Of a DNA stretch of 64,000 bases, positions 26,414-35,385 are shown one piece after another. The stretch is from Synechococcus sp. AG-670-B23. Its GTDB lineage: Bacteria; Cyanobacteriota; Cyanobacteriia; PCC-6307; Cyanobiaceae. The notes beneath the pieces are model-generated. The model was given only the letters and a program-made list of their open reading frames with translations. It was not told where the DNA came from and ran no database searches. The translations under genes were made by a program, and so were the position numbers. The stretch's first letter is position 1. Each line of letters opens with the position of its first letter. The DNA is taken from contig QCSL01000001.1 in NCBI GenBank assembly GCA_003209165.1, positions 1 to 64,000 of the forward strand. Direction: 5' to 3'.

Positions 26414-26546
26414 TGGCGGCGTTGAGGGCCGACAGCTGTCGTTCGGCTCCATCACGCCAAAACCGCAGCATGGACAGCTTCCGGTCCTGATGCTGGCGGC
26501 GAAGAGTTGAGTGATCCGTGTTGGTGCTGAAGCAGAAGGGAGGAAG
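26376..26546 (-). CDS. Small hypothetical protein
   Basis: A 56-residue basic/helical protein if started at MLPPFCF. The convincing part is TDHSTLRRQHQDRKLSMLR plus FWRDGAERQLSALNAAIKTLQEQMERDA, an amphipathic pattern ending in a short coiled coil. It lies opposite the tail of the sigma-factor remnant and divergent from the DUF3370 gene. I suspect small homologues in marine Synechococcus but cannot confirm. Start uncertain. Confidence 0.5.
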   Translation of the reverse strand, partial: LPPFCFSTNTDHSTLRRQHQDRKLSMLRFWRDGAERQLSALNAAIKTLQEQMERDA

Positions 26547-26702
26547 CATGCCAACAAATGCAATCACGTGAATCCTGACGGATTTTCAAGCGTGGTGCGA
26601 CTCTGCAATCACTTGGCTGTGACAGAAGGTTTAACTACGGTGTGGGTTCACCCCTCTCACCGTGGTGTCGATGTTCTTTCGAACACCACAACACCAAGCC
26701 GC

Positions 26703-28214
26703 ATGAGTCTCAGGCGAGTCCCAGTACTGGTCTTGACCTGCGTCTCGCTTGCGGGACTTGAATTTGGACTGCAGTGCCGCGCTGGGGCGTATGTGGCCTT
26801 GATGGCAGGTCAACGCGCACGCCCCCTCAACGGAACGTTCAATAACGTCCCGGTTTTGCATTCAAATCAACCTGAGATCGTCACTGGGCCTGGAATCCTG
26901 GTGAACACCGCTTCGGGTTCGGCTGTCGCCACCGAGTCCAACCAGCCGCTGCGAAACGCCACCTACACCTTCGATGGTGAGTTCGGCGTTCATATGCACC
27001 ACAAGTACTACCCCCAAGACCAGTCCATGCTCGGGGGACGTCGATCCAGAGGCTTGATGACCCTGGCCCTGATTGCGACGAATCCAGGATCGACGCCAAT
27101 CACGCTGTATTTCGACCGTGGTTCGGTCAAAAACAGTTTTGAAGCGCCTTATCACCCGAATCGCTTGATGGGGGTCAAGCCCCTGGGCAAGCGGCCCTGG
27201 AACACTGGGCCGGGAGATGCGACTGCCGTTCAACTGCTTCGCGGAGAACTGGACCGCAAGTTGCCTGAACGAGTGGTGATCCCGCCTGGAGGACGAAGCG
27301 TTGTAGTACGCACTGTGCTTCCTGCCCGTGGCATTGCCAACGGCCTTTTGAGGGGACGCAGCAATGGTCCTTTCACGATGGCTGTTGTTGCTGCTGAACA
27401 ATCAGCACAGGATTTTGATCTCTTTGCAGTACTGCAATCAGGGCGTCTGGCACCTGGGCGGATTTACTTGAATCGAATTCAGGAGATTCAGTTGGGTCGC
27501 GTCTTCTCCCGTGTGGCCGGCGTTGCCCTTGGCGACGCCTACAAGGCTGAGATCAGCCATGACCTCAATCAGGGGCCATTGCATGTACCCCTCACCAGTA
27601 CGAAGCGGCATCATTTCGGCACCAGCGATGTTCAGGTCAATCCATTGACCACACGGATGGTCGATTCCGCTCTGAACAATGTCGGCACCTACGGGGTGCG
27701 CTACGACGTGTCGCTCAATCTTTCTGGTGCAGGACCCCATCAATTGGTGCTCAGTCACCCAGTTGTCTCTGGAAAGAAAACATTTACGGCCTTTCGAGGG
27801 TCCCTGCAAATTGTTCAGGATCGAACCCTCCAAGAGGTTCACGTGGGCATGCGCTCTGGGGAGAGCCTGGCTTTGGCGGATCTGAACCTGGCTCCTGGCG
27901 CCAGCAAAGCGGTCAGGGTGAGTCTGGTCTACCCAGCCGATGCCACCCCAGGCCATCTCCTCAGTGTTGTTCCCGATCAGCAATTAGCCATGATTCACCG
28001 CCGCCAGCAACAGCAGCGAAACGCCAAGTTAAAAATTGCGGACAACAAATCACGGAAGGTGGGACCGAAGACCGCGCCCCCTCCCCCTGAAAGGCAGCCC
28101 ATTGTTGTCAAGCCTGCTCCTTTAATCCCTGCAGTGGTTCCCGTCACCACTCCGCGTTACGGCGATTTAATTCGATCTCAACAGCAATGGTTGCTGCAGC
28201 TTCAGGGTCGATAA
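26703..28214 (+). CDS. DUF3370 family exported protein
   Basis: About 503 residues from ATG 26703 (MSLRRVPVLVLTC), which places a signal peptide at the N-terminus; the longer track ORF from 26511 does not look like protein. After it come PVLHSNQPEIVTGPGILVNTA and a beta-rich body with FGVHMHHKY, TLALIATNPGSTPITLYFDRGS and NGPFTMAVVA, matching cyanobacterial DUF3370. The C-terminus is Lys/Pro-rich (PPPPERQPIVVKPAPLIP). Probably periplasmic or envelope-associated; function unknown. The next gene begins 24 bases downstream, suggesting cotranscription. Confidence 0.82.
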   Translation: MSLRRVPVLVLTCVSLAGLEFGLQCRAGAYVALMAGQRARPLNGTFNNVPVLHSNQPEIVTGPGILVNTASGSAVATESNQPLRNATYTFDGEFGVHMHHKYYPQDQSMLGGRRSRGLMTLALIATNPGSTPITLYFDRGSVKNSFEAPYHPNRLMGVKPLGKRPWNTGPGDATAVQLLRGELDRKLPERVVIPPGGRSVVVRTVLPARGIANGLLRGRSNGPFTMAVVAAEQSAQDFDLFAVLQSGRLAPGRIYLNRIQEIQLGRVFSRVAGVALGDAYKAEISHDLNQGPLHVPLTSTKRHHFGTSDVQVNPLTTRMVDSALNNVGTYGVRYDVSLNLSGAGPHQLVLSHPVVSGKKTFTAFRGSLQIVQDRTLQEVHVGMRSGESLALADLNLAPGASKAVRVSLVYPADATPGHLLSVVPDQQLAMIHRRQQQQRNAKLKIADNKSRKVGPKTAPPPPERQPIVVKPAPLIPAVVPVTTPRYGDLIRSQQQWLLQLQGR

Positions 28215-28238
28215 CCTTCCTTAAGGTGGATTGAACTT

Positions 28239-29237
28239 TTGAGCGGCGAGGACTCAAAACGTCAACGCATCTCAGTCGAGATGTCAGAGCCCATGGTCGA
28301 GTTGATTGACCAGCTCAAGGGTGAATACGGCGCACGTTCCCGTGGTCGTGTACTCGAAATGCTGCTGCAGTATCTGCTCGAGCCCGGCGAGACATCGTCG
28401 GATCCTGAGGTCACAACGGTCCTGGACAATGCAGAACCAACTGCGCCCAACAGTTCCGATGAAGTCACCAGTCTCGTTCTGATTTCAAAGGGCAGACAGC
28501 ATCAAAGTGACGAAGAAACCCCAACATCTGCATCTAGCATCTCTTCAAGTGGATCTTCTGGCATTGACCTTCCTGGGTTCGTAAGCAAGCGCACCAGTCA
28601 GCTCAAGGCAAGCCTCCGTTCTTCGCAGCTAAGGGATTCCACTCAAAACGATCCCCTTGTCTCAACGGTGGATCCTGCTGATTTACGTGATGCCATTGCT
28701 GCAGCCGAAGAGCACTGGAGATCCTTGTATGGCCAACCACCGGGACCAACAGTGATCGAAGCCGCGATGACCTGGCTGGCACGTGATGTTTGGTCCAGCA
28801 CGGATGCCAGTGATGGGCGTCCATTCACATGGTCTGCGGCTAATGCAGCCGTTGAGACGCTCTGTGCCACCTGGGAGTCCCGCGACCCATCCCTTGGGCG
28901 GGTGATGGTAGTGGCCGGAGCGCTCGAGGACCCCTTTGCCACGTCATCTTTGGCGGAACGCATGCCGACGTTGATCCGTCGCTTTGTGAACCGTTTCCGT
29001 CGCAGCCGTCAGGTGACGTCCTTTGAAACCCTGGAATCCACGATGACGGTCCATGGGGCTCTCAAGCTGTTGGGATTGTCCACGCAAGCGGGGACCTCGG
29101 TCACCCTGAGCTCCATTCGTGAGGCTTACAAGCAACGGGCCCTTGAAGAACATCCCGATGCAGGTGGTTGCACCGATGTGATGCGCCGACTAAATGAGGC
29201 CTATCGACTGCTGCGCGAGCTGTATCGAAATCGGTGA
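28239..29237 (+). CDS. Ribbon-helix-helix / J-domain fusion protein
   Basis: A 332-residue protein from TTG 28239. Residues 9-48 (RISVEMSEPMVELIDQLKGE, ARSRGRVLEMLLQYLL) resemble a ribbon-helix-helix DNA-binding motif. A Ser/Thr-rich disordered linker follows to about residue 145. Then comes an unknown helical domain (PGPTVIEAAMTWLARDVW). The last 60 residues read SIREAYKQRALEEHPDAGG and MRRLNEAYRLLRELY, a J-domain with the HPD tripeptide that stimulates Hsp70 ATPase. The combination suggests a DnaK-recruiting DNA-binding or regulatory protein, by inference. No zinc finger or G/F region of classical DnaJ is present. It follows DUF3370 closely. Confidence 0.72.
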   Translation: MSGEDSKRQRISVEMSEPMVELIDQLKGEYGARSRGRVLEMLLQYLLEPGETSSDPEVTTVLDNAEPTAPNSSDEVTSLVLISKGRQHQSDEETPTSASSISSSGSSGIDLPGFVSKRTSQLKASLRSSQLRDSTQNDPLVSTVDPADLRDAIAAAEEHWRSLYGQPPGPTVIEAAMTWLARDVWSSTDASDGRPFTWSAANAAVETLCATWESRDPSLGRVMVVAGALEDPFATSSLAERMPTLIRRFVNRFRRSRQVTSFETLESTMTVHGALKLLGLSTQAGTSVTLSSIREAYKQRALEEHPDAGGCTDVMRRLNEAYRLLRELYRNR

Positions 29238-29335
29238 AACATATGTCCCATCTAAGTCCCAATATTGGACTCAAATTGAGTCGCTTATAAGACGCTCGCT
29301 TTACACTCTGTACTCCGTTCCATGGCTGCAAACAA

Positions 29336-29820
29336 TCAACCAAGCGCTGAGGTACAGCATGGCCATAGAGCCTTATAAGGCCAAAGATCGGTGGAGTTGT
29401 TCACCTCTAAGCCAATGGGCTTTTTGAACGCTGCGTAAAGCAGGCCCACAACAATCACGTTCGAGAGGTTGTTCTCCCTGCAGTCTATTCACCGAGCGGA
29501 AGCTGATGTGCTGTTCTGCGCCACCTTTAAGAATTGGATCCAGGTTTGAGATCACCAGTTCATAAATTCCGAAGCCAAAGATGAGCAGCAATGCCGATCA
29601 CGAAGTAATCAACTCTCACCAACATCTGTGCGATCGTCTTTGCCGCAATGCTCTTGCCTTCGAAAGGCATGCGAATGATCAGGAAGAAAGGCGTTGAAGA
29701 CTTCAATCGCCCCAATCACGAAGCAGCCGACGCTCCCCAGCAAGCTCAAGCTCAGCAGCACTGGAACAATGCTGTTCAACCGGATTTGCAGGTCAGTCGC
29801 TCAAACCGTCGTTCATCCAT
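29336..29820 (-). pseudogene. UPF0114 (YqhA-like) membrane protein, multiply frameshifted
   Basis: Reading the minus strand in shifting frames reconstructs a UPF0114-type protein. From ATG 29820: MDERRFERLTCK, shift, then LNSIVPVLLSLSLLGSVGCF and VIGAIEVFNAFLP. After another shift: FEGKSIAAKTIAQMLVRVDYF and VIGIA. After a further shift: LLIFGFGIYELVISNLDPIL, and after another: NNLSNVIVVGLLYAAFKKPIGLEV. The total span of 485 bases fits the usual size of about 165 residues. At least three to four single-base shifts interrupt it, so it is a decayed gene. The short track ORF at 29373-29591 is one surviving piece. Confidence 0.75.
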
Positions 29821-30337
29821 CGCGCGGCCTGCCCACTCACATCAACGCCTAGCAATTAATCTCTGAGTGCGTTTACTAGTCTTACTAGAGACTCAAAAAG
29901 AGGCTCTTGATGAGTCTTATCTGGGACTAACGCTAATCATCAAAATCTAAAAAATTGCCCGTTTCGCTTGTTCGGTGCATAGATGTGACATATGACATAG
30001 AGATGTAAGTCGGTCTCGTGTAAGAACATATTTTTTTTGATGCACTGCATTGCAGTCCAGGTTCAGTCCAGTCTAGAAGCGATGAACGCAAAACGATGTT
30101 ATTTCAACTGTTTTAAGACTTGCGTACCTGCTGTAGACACAGGTACGCAATAATTTCGCGGGCGTTTTGACGTAACAAGGCGTGAGGTTGGCTCAGTCCC
30201 CTGTTTCTCAATCGGGATTTACTGCTAGACCCATAAAGAAACTCAAATTGGCCCGTTGAGAACATTAGTGTCTACTTGAGCTCGTCTGCGACGCGGCCTG
30301 GGTCTTAAAACTTGTCTCGGATGGGAAAAATTGGCAA
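29821..30337. other. Long intergenic stretch without a convincing gene
   Basis: About 500 bases, more AT-rich than the flanks, between the UPF0114 remnant and the apcD terminator. No ORF here reads like protein. It contains short repeats around AGTCTTACTAGAGACT near 29880 and a strong hairpin at 30120-30150. A T-run (TATTTTTTTT) lies near 30030. It could hold a small RNA or upstream signals, but nothing specific was recognised. Confidence 0.5.
30120..30150. repeat. Perfect 11-bp inverted repeat (hairpin)
   Basis: The arms TTGCGTACCTG (30120-30130) and CAGGTACGCAA (30140-30150) are perfectly complementary. The nine-base spacer CTGTAGACA contains a further TGT/ACA pairing, so a long hairpin can form. 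The flanks are TTTTAAGAC before and TAATTTCG after, so there is no clean T-tract for intrinsic termination on the plus strand. It may be an operator, a small-RNA stem or a decayed terminator. Confidence 0.6.
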
Positions 30338-30368
30338 TAAAAAAAACCTGGTCCTAAGGCCCGGTTTT
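30338..30368 (-). terminator. Rho-independent terminator after apcD
   Basis: On the minus strand an imperfect stem AACCGGGCC...GGACCAGGTT is followed by a run of eight T residues. It starts about 20 bases after the apcD stop. Strength and position fit termination of an abundant phycobilisome transcript. Confidence 0.75.
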
Positions 30369-30388
30369 AAGCGATGACGAGCCTTGGA

Positions 30389-30883
30389 TCAGGTTGACGT
30401 TTGCATGCCTTGAATCAGGTAGTCGAAATAAGGTGATGTGAGTTTCACCTGCTGCTCAGACAAAAGGGCCAGGGAGGCGTCCTTCATGCACTTCATGGCT
30501 TCGACCATGCCTGGCATCGGAACACCCAGGCTGTTGTACATCTCGCGGGCGCCCACCAGGCCGATCTCCTGGATCATTTCGGTGCTGCCGGCAAGAACTC
30601 CGTAGGTGATCAGACGGAGATACCAGCTGTAGTCCCTCAGGCACTGAGCTCGCTGTCGCTGACCGTAAGCGTTGCCGCCAGGAGCGACGTACTCGGGTTT
30701 GCGACCGAACAATTGCTTGGCGGATTCGTCGACGATCTTCTTTTCGTTCTCGGTCAGAACCTTGACCACAGAAACGCGCATGGCGCCTTGGTCGAGGAAA
30801 TCCACCATTGTGCGGAGTTCTCCGCTGGTGGGATACCGCAGATCGTCATCGGCCTGGAGGATGAGATCCCGGACAACGCTCAT
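30389..30883 (-). CDS. apcD: Allophycocyanin alpha-B subunit (phycobilisome terminal emitter)
   Basis: A 164-residue phycobiliprotein of the allophycocyanin alpha type. MSVVRDLILQADDDLRYPTS at the N-terminus is closer to ApcD than to ApcA, which begins MSIVTKSIVNAD. The bilin-binding cysteine lies in RAQCLRDYSWYLRL near residue 80, attaching phycocyanobilin. EIGLVGAREMYNSLGVPMPGM is the conserved C-terminal helix region. ApcD sits in the phycobilisome core and passes excitation to the photosystems. It stands alone with its own terminator, divergent from rlmD. Confidence 0.9.
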   Translation of the reverse strand: MSVVRDLILQADDDLRYPTSGELRTMVDFLDQGAMRVSVVKVLTENEKKIVDESAKQLFGRKPEYVAPGGNAYGQRQRAQCLRDYSWYLRLITYGVLAGSTEMIQEIGLVGAREMYNSLGVPMPGMVEAMKCMKDASLALLSEQQVKLTSPYFDYLIQGMQTST

Positions 30884-30983
30884 GGAACTGGGCAGGCTTC
30901 GTGGAGTTTAGTGGTCTCGACCCGTTCACCAGACCCTTCACCGCCCGGGTGTTACGCCATTGCAATGGCAGGGTACCGAGAGC

Positions 30984-32381
30984 ATGACCAAAGTCGACAG
31001 CCCGAACAGCAGTGAACCGCGGCCGGGGCTCACCATCGAGCTCGAGGCTGTTGACCTGGACCGCGACGGCAAGGCTCTGGCTCGTTGGAACAACTGGGTG
31101 ATCGTTGTTCCCGATCTCTTGCCGGGGGAGCGCGCCACGGTTCAGCTGCAGCAACGCCAGAAGTCGCGCTGGTTGAGCCGACGCGTGGAGCTTATCTCGG
31201 CCTCCGAGGATCGGCGCCGTCCACCCTGCATCCTTGCCGATGACTGCGGTGGTTGCACCCTGCAACGCCTGGATGACCCCGCCCAAACCCGTTGGAAAGC
31301 CAAGCAGATTCAGCAGACCATGCAGCGAATCGGGGGCATTGATGTTCCCCCCGCGGCACCTCTTGTTGATGCCGACCGCTGCTTCGGCTATCGCAACCGC
31401 GCCCTGATTCCGTTGAAGCGAGACCAGGACGGTCGCCTGAAAGCCGGCTACTTCCGACCGAAGACCCACAAGATCGTCAACCTGAACCACTGCCCGGTGC
31501 TGGATCCGCGCCTTGACGCGTTGGTGGAACCACTCAAGCAAGACCTGGATGCAGGGGGGTGGCCGGCCGACCATGACCTGCTCGAAGCCCAGGGCCTGCG
31601 CCACCTCGGGCTTCGTATGGCCAGCGCCACTGGCGATGTGCTGATCACTTTGATCAGCAGCCATGCCCAGCTTCGAGGCCTTGAGGATCTCGCGCAGAGC
31701 TGGGTGCAGCGTTGGCCCGCGGTGAAAGGGGTCTGCCTCAACCTTCAACCCAAGGCCAACAACCTGGTTCTCGGTCGAACCACCCATTGCCTTGCCGGTG
31801 TTCCCACGATCGAGGACAAGTTCTGCGGCATCAAGCTTTCCCTGAGCAGCACCACCTTTGTTCAGGTCAATACACCGCAGGCTGAACGGATCGTTCAGCG
31901 GCTGATCGACTGGCTATTGCTCAAGCACGCCGGTGCATCCGTAGTGGATGCCTACTGCGGTGTCGGAACCATTGCTCTACCCCTGGCAAAGGCAGGCTTT
32001 CATGTTCAAGGTTTGGAACTGAATCCCGACTCTGTAGAGCAGGCTCGGCTGAATGCCATGCACAACGGCCTGTCCTCCCGCTGTGAATTTCATCCAGGTG
32101 ATGTGGCGGATTTGCTCGCCTATCAGCTTGAGAACTGCCAAGCCCTCGTTCTGGATCCACCCCGACGGGGACTCGATCGCCGCGTTGTGACCAGCATTCT
32201 TGAACAACCTCCCGAAGTGCTGGCTTATCTCAGTTGTGATCCCGCCACCCAGGCAAGGGATCTCAAAGTACTACTTGCACCATCAGGCCCCTACGAGCTG
32301 GAAACTCTTCAGCCAGTTGATTTCTTCCCCCAAACAACTCACCTTGAGTCATTAGCGCTGATGAAACGAATCAGCTCCTGA
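30984..32381 (+). CDS. rlmD: 23S rRNA (uracil-5-)-methyltransferase RlmD/RumA family
   Basis: An AdoMet-dependent RNA uridine C5 methyltransferase of the TrmA/RlmD family. About 465 residues from ATG 30984. An N-terminal TRAM domain (TIELEAVDLDRDGKALARW...LLPGERATVQL) is followed by Fe-S cysteines in PPCILADDCGGCTLQ and a fourth in NHCPVLDP. The methyltransferase part has VVDAYCGVGTIALPLAK for AdoMet binding and LDPPRRGLD. The catalytic Cys is in AYLSCDPATQARDL. The exact target uridine is inferred from family. It overlaps pheT by 11 bases tail to tail. Confidence 0.88.
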   Translation: MTKVDSPNSSEPRPGLTIELEAVDLDRDGKALARWNNWVIVVPDLLPGERATVQLQQRQKSRWLSRRVELISASEDRRRPPCILADDCGGCTLQRLDDPAQTRWKAKQIQQTMQRIGGIDVPPAAPLVDADRCFGYRNRALIPLKRDQDGRLKAGYFRPKTHKIVNLNHCPVLDPRLDALVEPLKQDLDAGGWPADHDLLEAQGLRHLGLRMASATGDVLITLISSHAQLRGLEDLAQSWVQRWPAVKGVCLNLQPKANNLVLGRTTHCLAGVPTIEDKFCGIKLSLSSTTFVQVNTPQAERIVQRLIDWLLLKHAGASVVDAYCGVGTIALPLAKAGFHVQGLELNPDSVEQARLNAMHNGLSSRCEFHPGDVADLLAYQLENCQALVLDPPRRGLDRRVVTSILEQPPEVLAYLSCDPATQARDLKVLLAPSGPYELETLQPVDFFPQTTHLESLALMKRISS

Positions 32382-34794
32382 GCTCGGCCTGAAACTGCTT
32401 GCTTAAAGCAGCCCGCACCTTGTCGTGCACCGGCTGGATTTTGTCGTCAGTCAAGGTTTCGTTCCTGCCGCGATAGCGCAGACGAAAGGCCTGGCTGACC
32501 TTGTTATCACCGAGTTGCGCACCTTCAAACCGATCCACCAACTCCACCTGCTCCAGCAGGGGCTTGCCCGCTTTGCGGATGGCTTGAATCAGGTCCGCAG
32601 CTGCACTGGAACGATCGACTACGACGGCAAGATCACGTTCACTGAAGGGCACGGTCGGGTATGCCTTGAAGGACGGGGTCCAACGGTTGCTGCGGGTGGC
32701 GGCATCCAATAGACGCGTCAGATCAAGTTCAAACAGATATGTCGCTTCGGGGAGATCCAGCTCCTCAGCCAGGGCAGGGTGGAGTTGACCGAAACAGCCG
32801 AGGGGACGACCCTCCAGGACCAGGGTCGCGGCCCGGCCGGGATGCAGTCGTGGATCGTCAGACAGGCGACGATCAGATAGCTCAAGTTGCAGGGTTTCCA
32901 TCACCCTGGTCAGAACACCACGGGCCTGGAAATAGTCCGGTGCCTGCGGTTTACCACTGGTTCTCCAGATGGAGAGGCGCCGATCTCCGCAAATCACGCC
33001 ACCGAGTACAGCTGTTTGGTTCACCGCTTTCGGTGATCCGCTGTAGGTGTTACCGATCTCGAAGACGGAACACCCGCGCTGTGATGCCTTCAGATTGCGC
33101 ACGCAGATCTGCAGATGTTCCTCCCAGAGATTGGTGCGCAGATGGCTGGTATCGGCGAGCAAAGGGTTACTGATGGCGATGCGCTGTTCTTGCTCTGAAC
33201 CCGGAACAAGGGACAGGGTGGTCACTTCCTGAAGGCCCGTCGCACAGAACAGCTGCCGTAAGCGCCGTTCCGCCTGCTGGCGCGGTGTCAGTACTCCTGG
33301 TTCAAGCGGATCAGGCAGATGAGTTCCGAAACGGTCGAAGCCGACCAGACGCGCAACTTCTTCTATCAGATCAACTTCACGCTGCAGATCTTGGCGTCTT
33401 GAGGGTGGCGCTATGACCTGCCACCCCTCGTCAAGGGCTGAGAGTTGACAGCCCAGGGCTGTCAAACAGGTCTCGATGCTGCGGTCGTCCAGATCTTCAG
33501 CGCCGTCCGCCCCGACGAGAGGGCCAAGTAGTTGATGCAGTGCATTGCGCCGCAACATCACTGGTGCGGGTTCAGCGGGGCCATCCCCACCAACCCAGCG
33601 ACCCATCTCGGTGCAGGCGAACTCCTTGTTTAACAACGCAGAGGCCCGAGCCGAACAACCCAGGGTCATCTCTACGGGCAAGCCTTTTTCGAAACGGCTG
33701 CTGGCATCCGTGCGCAACCCGAGGGCCCGGGCGGACTGGCGAACCCGCGGCGGTGCAAACATGGCGGATTCCAGCCAGATATTCCGTGTCTGGGCGGTCA
33801 CCCCACTCTCGAGACTTCCCATCACCCCCGCGACGGCCACAGGACGGTCATGACAGGTGACGACCTGAACGCGGCTGTCGAGGCTGCGCTTCTGATCATC
33901 CAGACCAACAAAGGTTTCCCCGTCGCGAGCGGGACGGACGGCAAAACTCTGGGCATCCACCGGTTGCCCGGTTAGTTGTTCCAGCGCATCGGCATCAAAG
34001 GCGTGGAGGGGCTGTCCCTGCTCCAGCATCACCAGATTGGTGACGTCGACCACTGCATTCACGCTGTTCACACCGCCGCGCTCAAGCTGCTGCTGCAACC
34101 AGGTCGGTGACTGCTTGGAGCCATCCACGCCCTCGATCCTGGTGATCGAGTAGAAGCAACCATCCATTTCCGTGGTCAGCGGTCTAGTGCTGGGATCAAG
34201 ATCGAGCTGGGGCAGGCTCAAGCTCCCACCGGTCAGGGCCGCCACCTCTCGGGCAATCCCGACCATGGACAGGCCGTCGGGGCGATTGGCGGTGATCGCC
34301 AGCTCCAAGACGGTATCATCAAGGCCCAGCAGTGGTGCCACTGGTGCACCCGTCGCAGGCAGCGTTGCCTGGAGCCCATCAAGGATGGCGATGCCGTCGG
34401 ATTGCTCCGTCAGGCCCAGTTCCGTCAGGGAGCAGATCATCCCGTTGCTGGCAACTCCACGGAGTTCGCCGGCCTTGATCGTCAAACCAACGGCGGGGAG
34501 GGTCGCTCCGACCATGGCAACTGGAACATGAATTCCGGCGCGAACGTTGCTGGCACCACAGACGATCTGGATCGGCTCCTGGGCACCAACATCCACGCTG
34601 CAGACGCTGAGCTTGTCGGCATTGGGGTGTTTGTCCCGTTCGAGCACGTGTCCGACAACAACGCCCTGGGCGCGCGCGCTGAGGTCATCAACATCGTCCA
34701 CCTCAAAGCCCGCCATGGAGAGACGCTCCGACAGATCGTCCACGGATTCATTCATCTGGACCAGCTGTTTCAGCCAGGAGATGGATACCCGCAT
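32371..34794 (-). CDS. pheT: Phenylalanyl-tRNA synthetase beta subunit
   Basis: The beta chain of the alpha2-beta2 enzyme that charges tRNA-Phe. At 807 residues it has the full bacterial architecture: an N-terminal tRNA-binding (EMAP-like) domain at about 40-150 ([21 protein letters not shown]), B3/B4 editing domain around 210-380, B5 near 400-480, the catalytic-like core near 490-700, and a C-terminal anticodon-binding FDX-ACB domain ([16 protein letters not shown]). The start [12 protein letters not shown] is typical. It is divergent from rpmG with about 126 bases between. Confidence 0.96.
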   Translation of the reverse strand: MRVSISWLKQLVQMNESVDDLSERLSMAGFEVDDVDDLSARAQGVVVGHVLERDKHPNADKLSVCSVDVGAQEPIQIVCGASNVRAGIHVPVAMVGATLPAVGLTIKAGELRGVASNGMICSLTELGLTEQSDGIAILDGLQATLPATGAPVAPLLGLDDTVLELAITANRPDGLSMVGIAREVAALTGGSLSLPQLDLDPSTRPLTTEMDGCFYSITRIEGVDGSKQSPTWLQQQLERGGVNSVNAVVDVTNLVMLEQGQPLHAFDADALEQLTGQPVDAQSFAVRPARDGETFVGLDDQKRSLDSRVQVVTCHDRPVAVAGVMGSLESGVTAQTRNIWLESAMFAPPRVRQSARALGLRTDASSRFEKGLPVEMTLGCSARASALLNKEFACTEMGRWVGGDGPAEPAPVMLRRNALHQLLGPLVGADGAEDLDDRSIETCLTALGCQLSALDEGWQVIAPPSRRQDLQREVDLIEEVARLVGFDRFGTHLPDPLEPGVLTPRQQAERRLRQLFCATGLQEVTTLSLVPGSEQEQRIAISNPLLADTSHLRTNLWEEHLQICVRNLKASQRGCSVFEIGNTYSGSPKAVNQTAVLGGVICGDRRLSIWRTSGKPQAPDYFQARGVLTRVMETLQLELSDRRLSDDPRLHPGRAATLVLEGRPLGCFGQLHPALAEELDLPEATYLFELDLTRLLDAATRSNRWTPSFKAYPTVPFSERDLAVVVDRSSAAADLIQAIRKAGKPLLEQVELVDRFEGAQLGDNKVSQAFRLRYRGRNETLTDDKIQPVHDKVRAALSKQFQAELRS

Positions 34795-34920
34795 CGGATC
34801 AAAGCCAGACAGCGCGCGATCTTAGGAAGTCCCCCTTGGAGTGCTGCTCAGTTCCTGTCAGGTCGGGGGGTAAGCTCGATGTTTGTCAATTCGCTTCGCA
34901 CCTGCGGCGCAACGTCCTTT

Positions 34921-35115
34921 ATGGCCAAGAACAAGGGCGTCCGGATCGTGATCACTCTCGAGTGCACCGAATGCCGGTCCAATCCCGCCAAGCGTTCACC
35001 CGGCGTGTCTCGCTACACGACGGAAAAGAACCGCCGGAACACCACCGAACGGCTGGAGATCAAAAAGTTCTGTCCCCACTGCAACAAGTCCACGCTCCAT
35101 AAGGAGATCAAGTGA
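34921..35115 (+). CDS. rpmG: 50S ribosomal protein L33
   Basis: A 64-residue protein starting [18 protein letters not shown]. Two CxxC zinc-type pairs (CTEC and CPHC) and the [18 protein letters not shown] ending mark the cysteine-containing form of L33. The longer track ORFs through this region begin inside pheT antisense and are extensions. It is followed 38 bases later by rpsR, a common cyanobacterial and plastid pairing. Confidence 0.96.
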   Translation: MAKNKGVRIVITLECTECRSNPAKRSPGVSRYTTEKNRRNTTERLEIKKFCPHCNKSTLHKEIK

Positions 35116-35153
35116 CCTTGCAGGTCCGTCTTTCCTCCATCCGTTCCTGAGTC

Positions 35154-35375
35154 ATGTCCAGCTCCTTCTTCAAGAAGCGTCTCTCGCCAATCAAGCCCGG
35201 TGATCCCATCGATTACAAGGATGTGGATCTTCTCAAGAAGTTCATCACCGAGCGCGGCAAGATCCTTCCCCGTCGCCTCACCGGTTTGACCGCTAAACAG
35301 CAACGCGATCTCACCAACGCTGTCAAGCGTGCACGCATCGTTGCCCTTCTGCCGTTCGTGAACCCCGAAGGTTGA
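35154..35375 (+). CDS. rpsR: 30S ribosomal protein S18
   Basis: A 73-residue basic protein. [23 protein letters not shown] and [24 protein letters not shown] are the S18 core that binds 16S rRNA with S6 at the platform. The order rpmG-rpsR-RNase II, with only 10 bases before the RNase gene, indicates one transcript. Confidence 0.96.
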
Positions 35376-35385
35376 TCCTCCGGCG

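Noticed and set aside
29648-29866. 72-residue plus-strand ORF
   Set aside because: It runs antisense to the UPF0114 remnant and its sequence is explained by that fossil.
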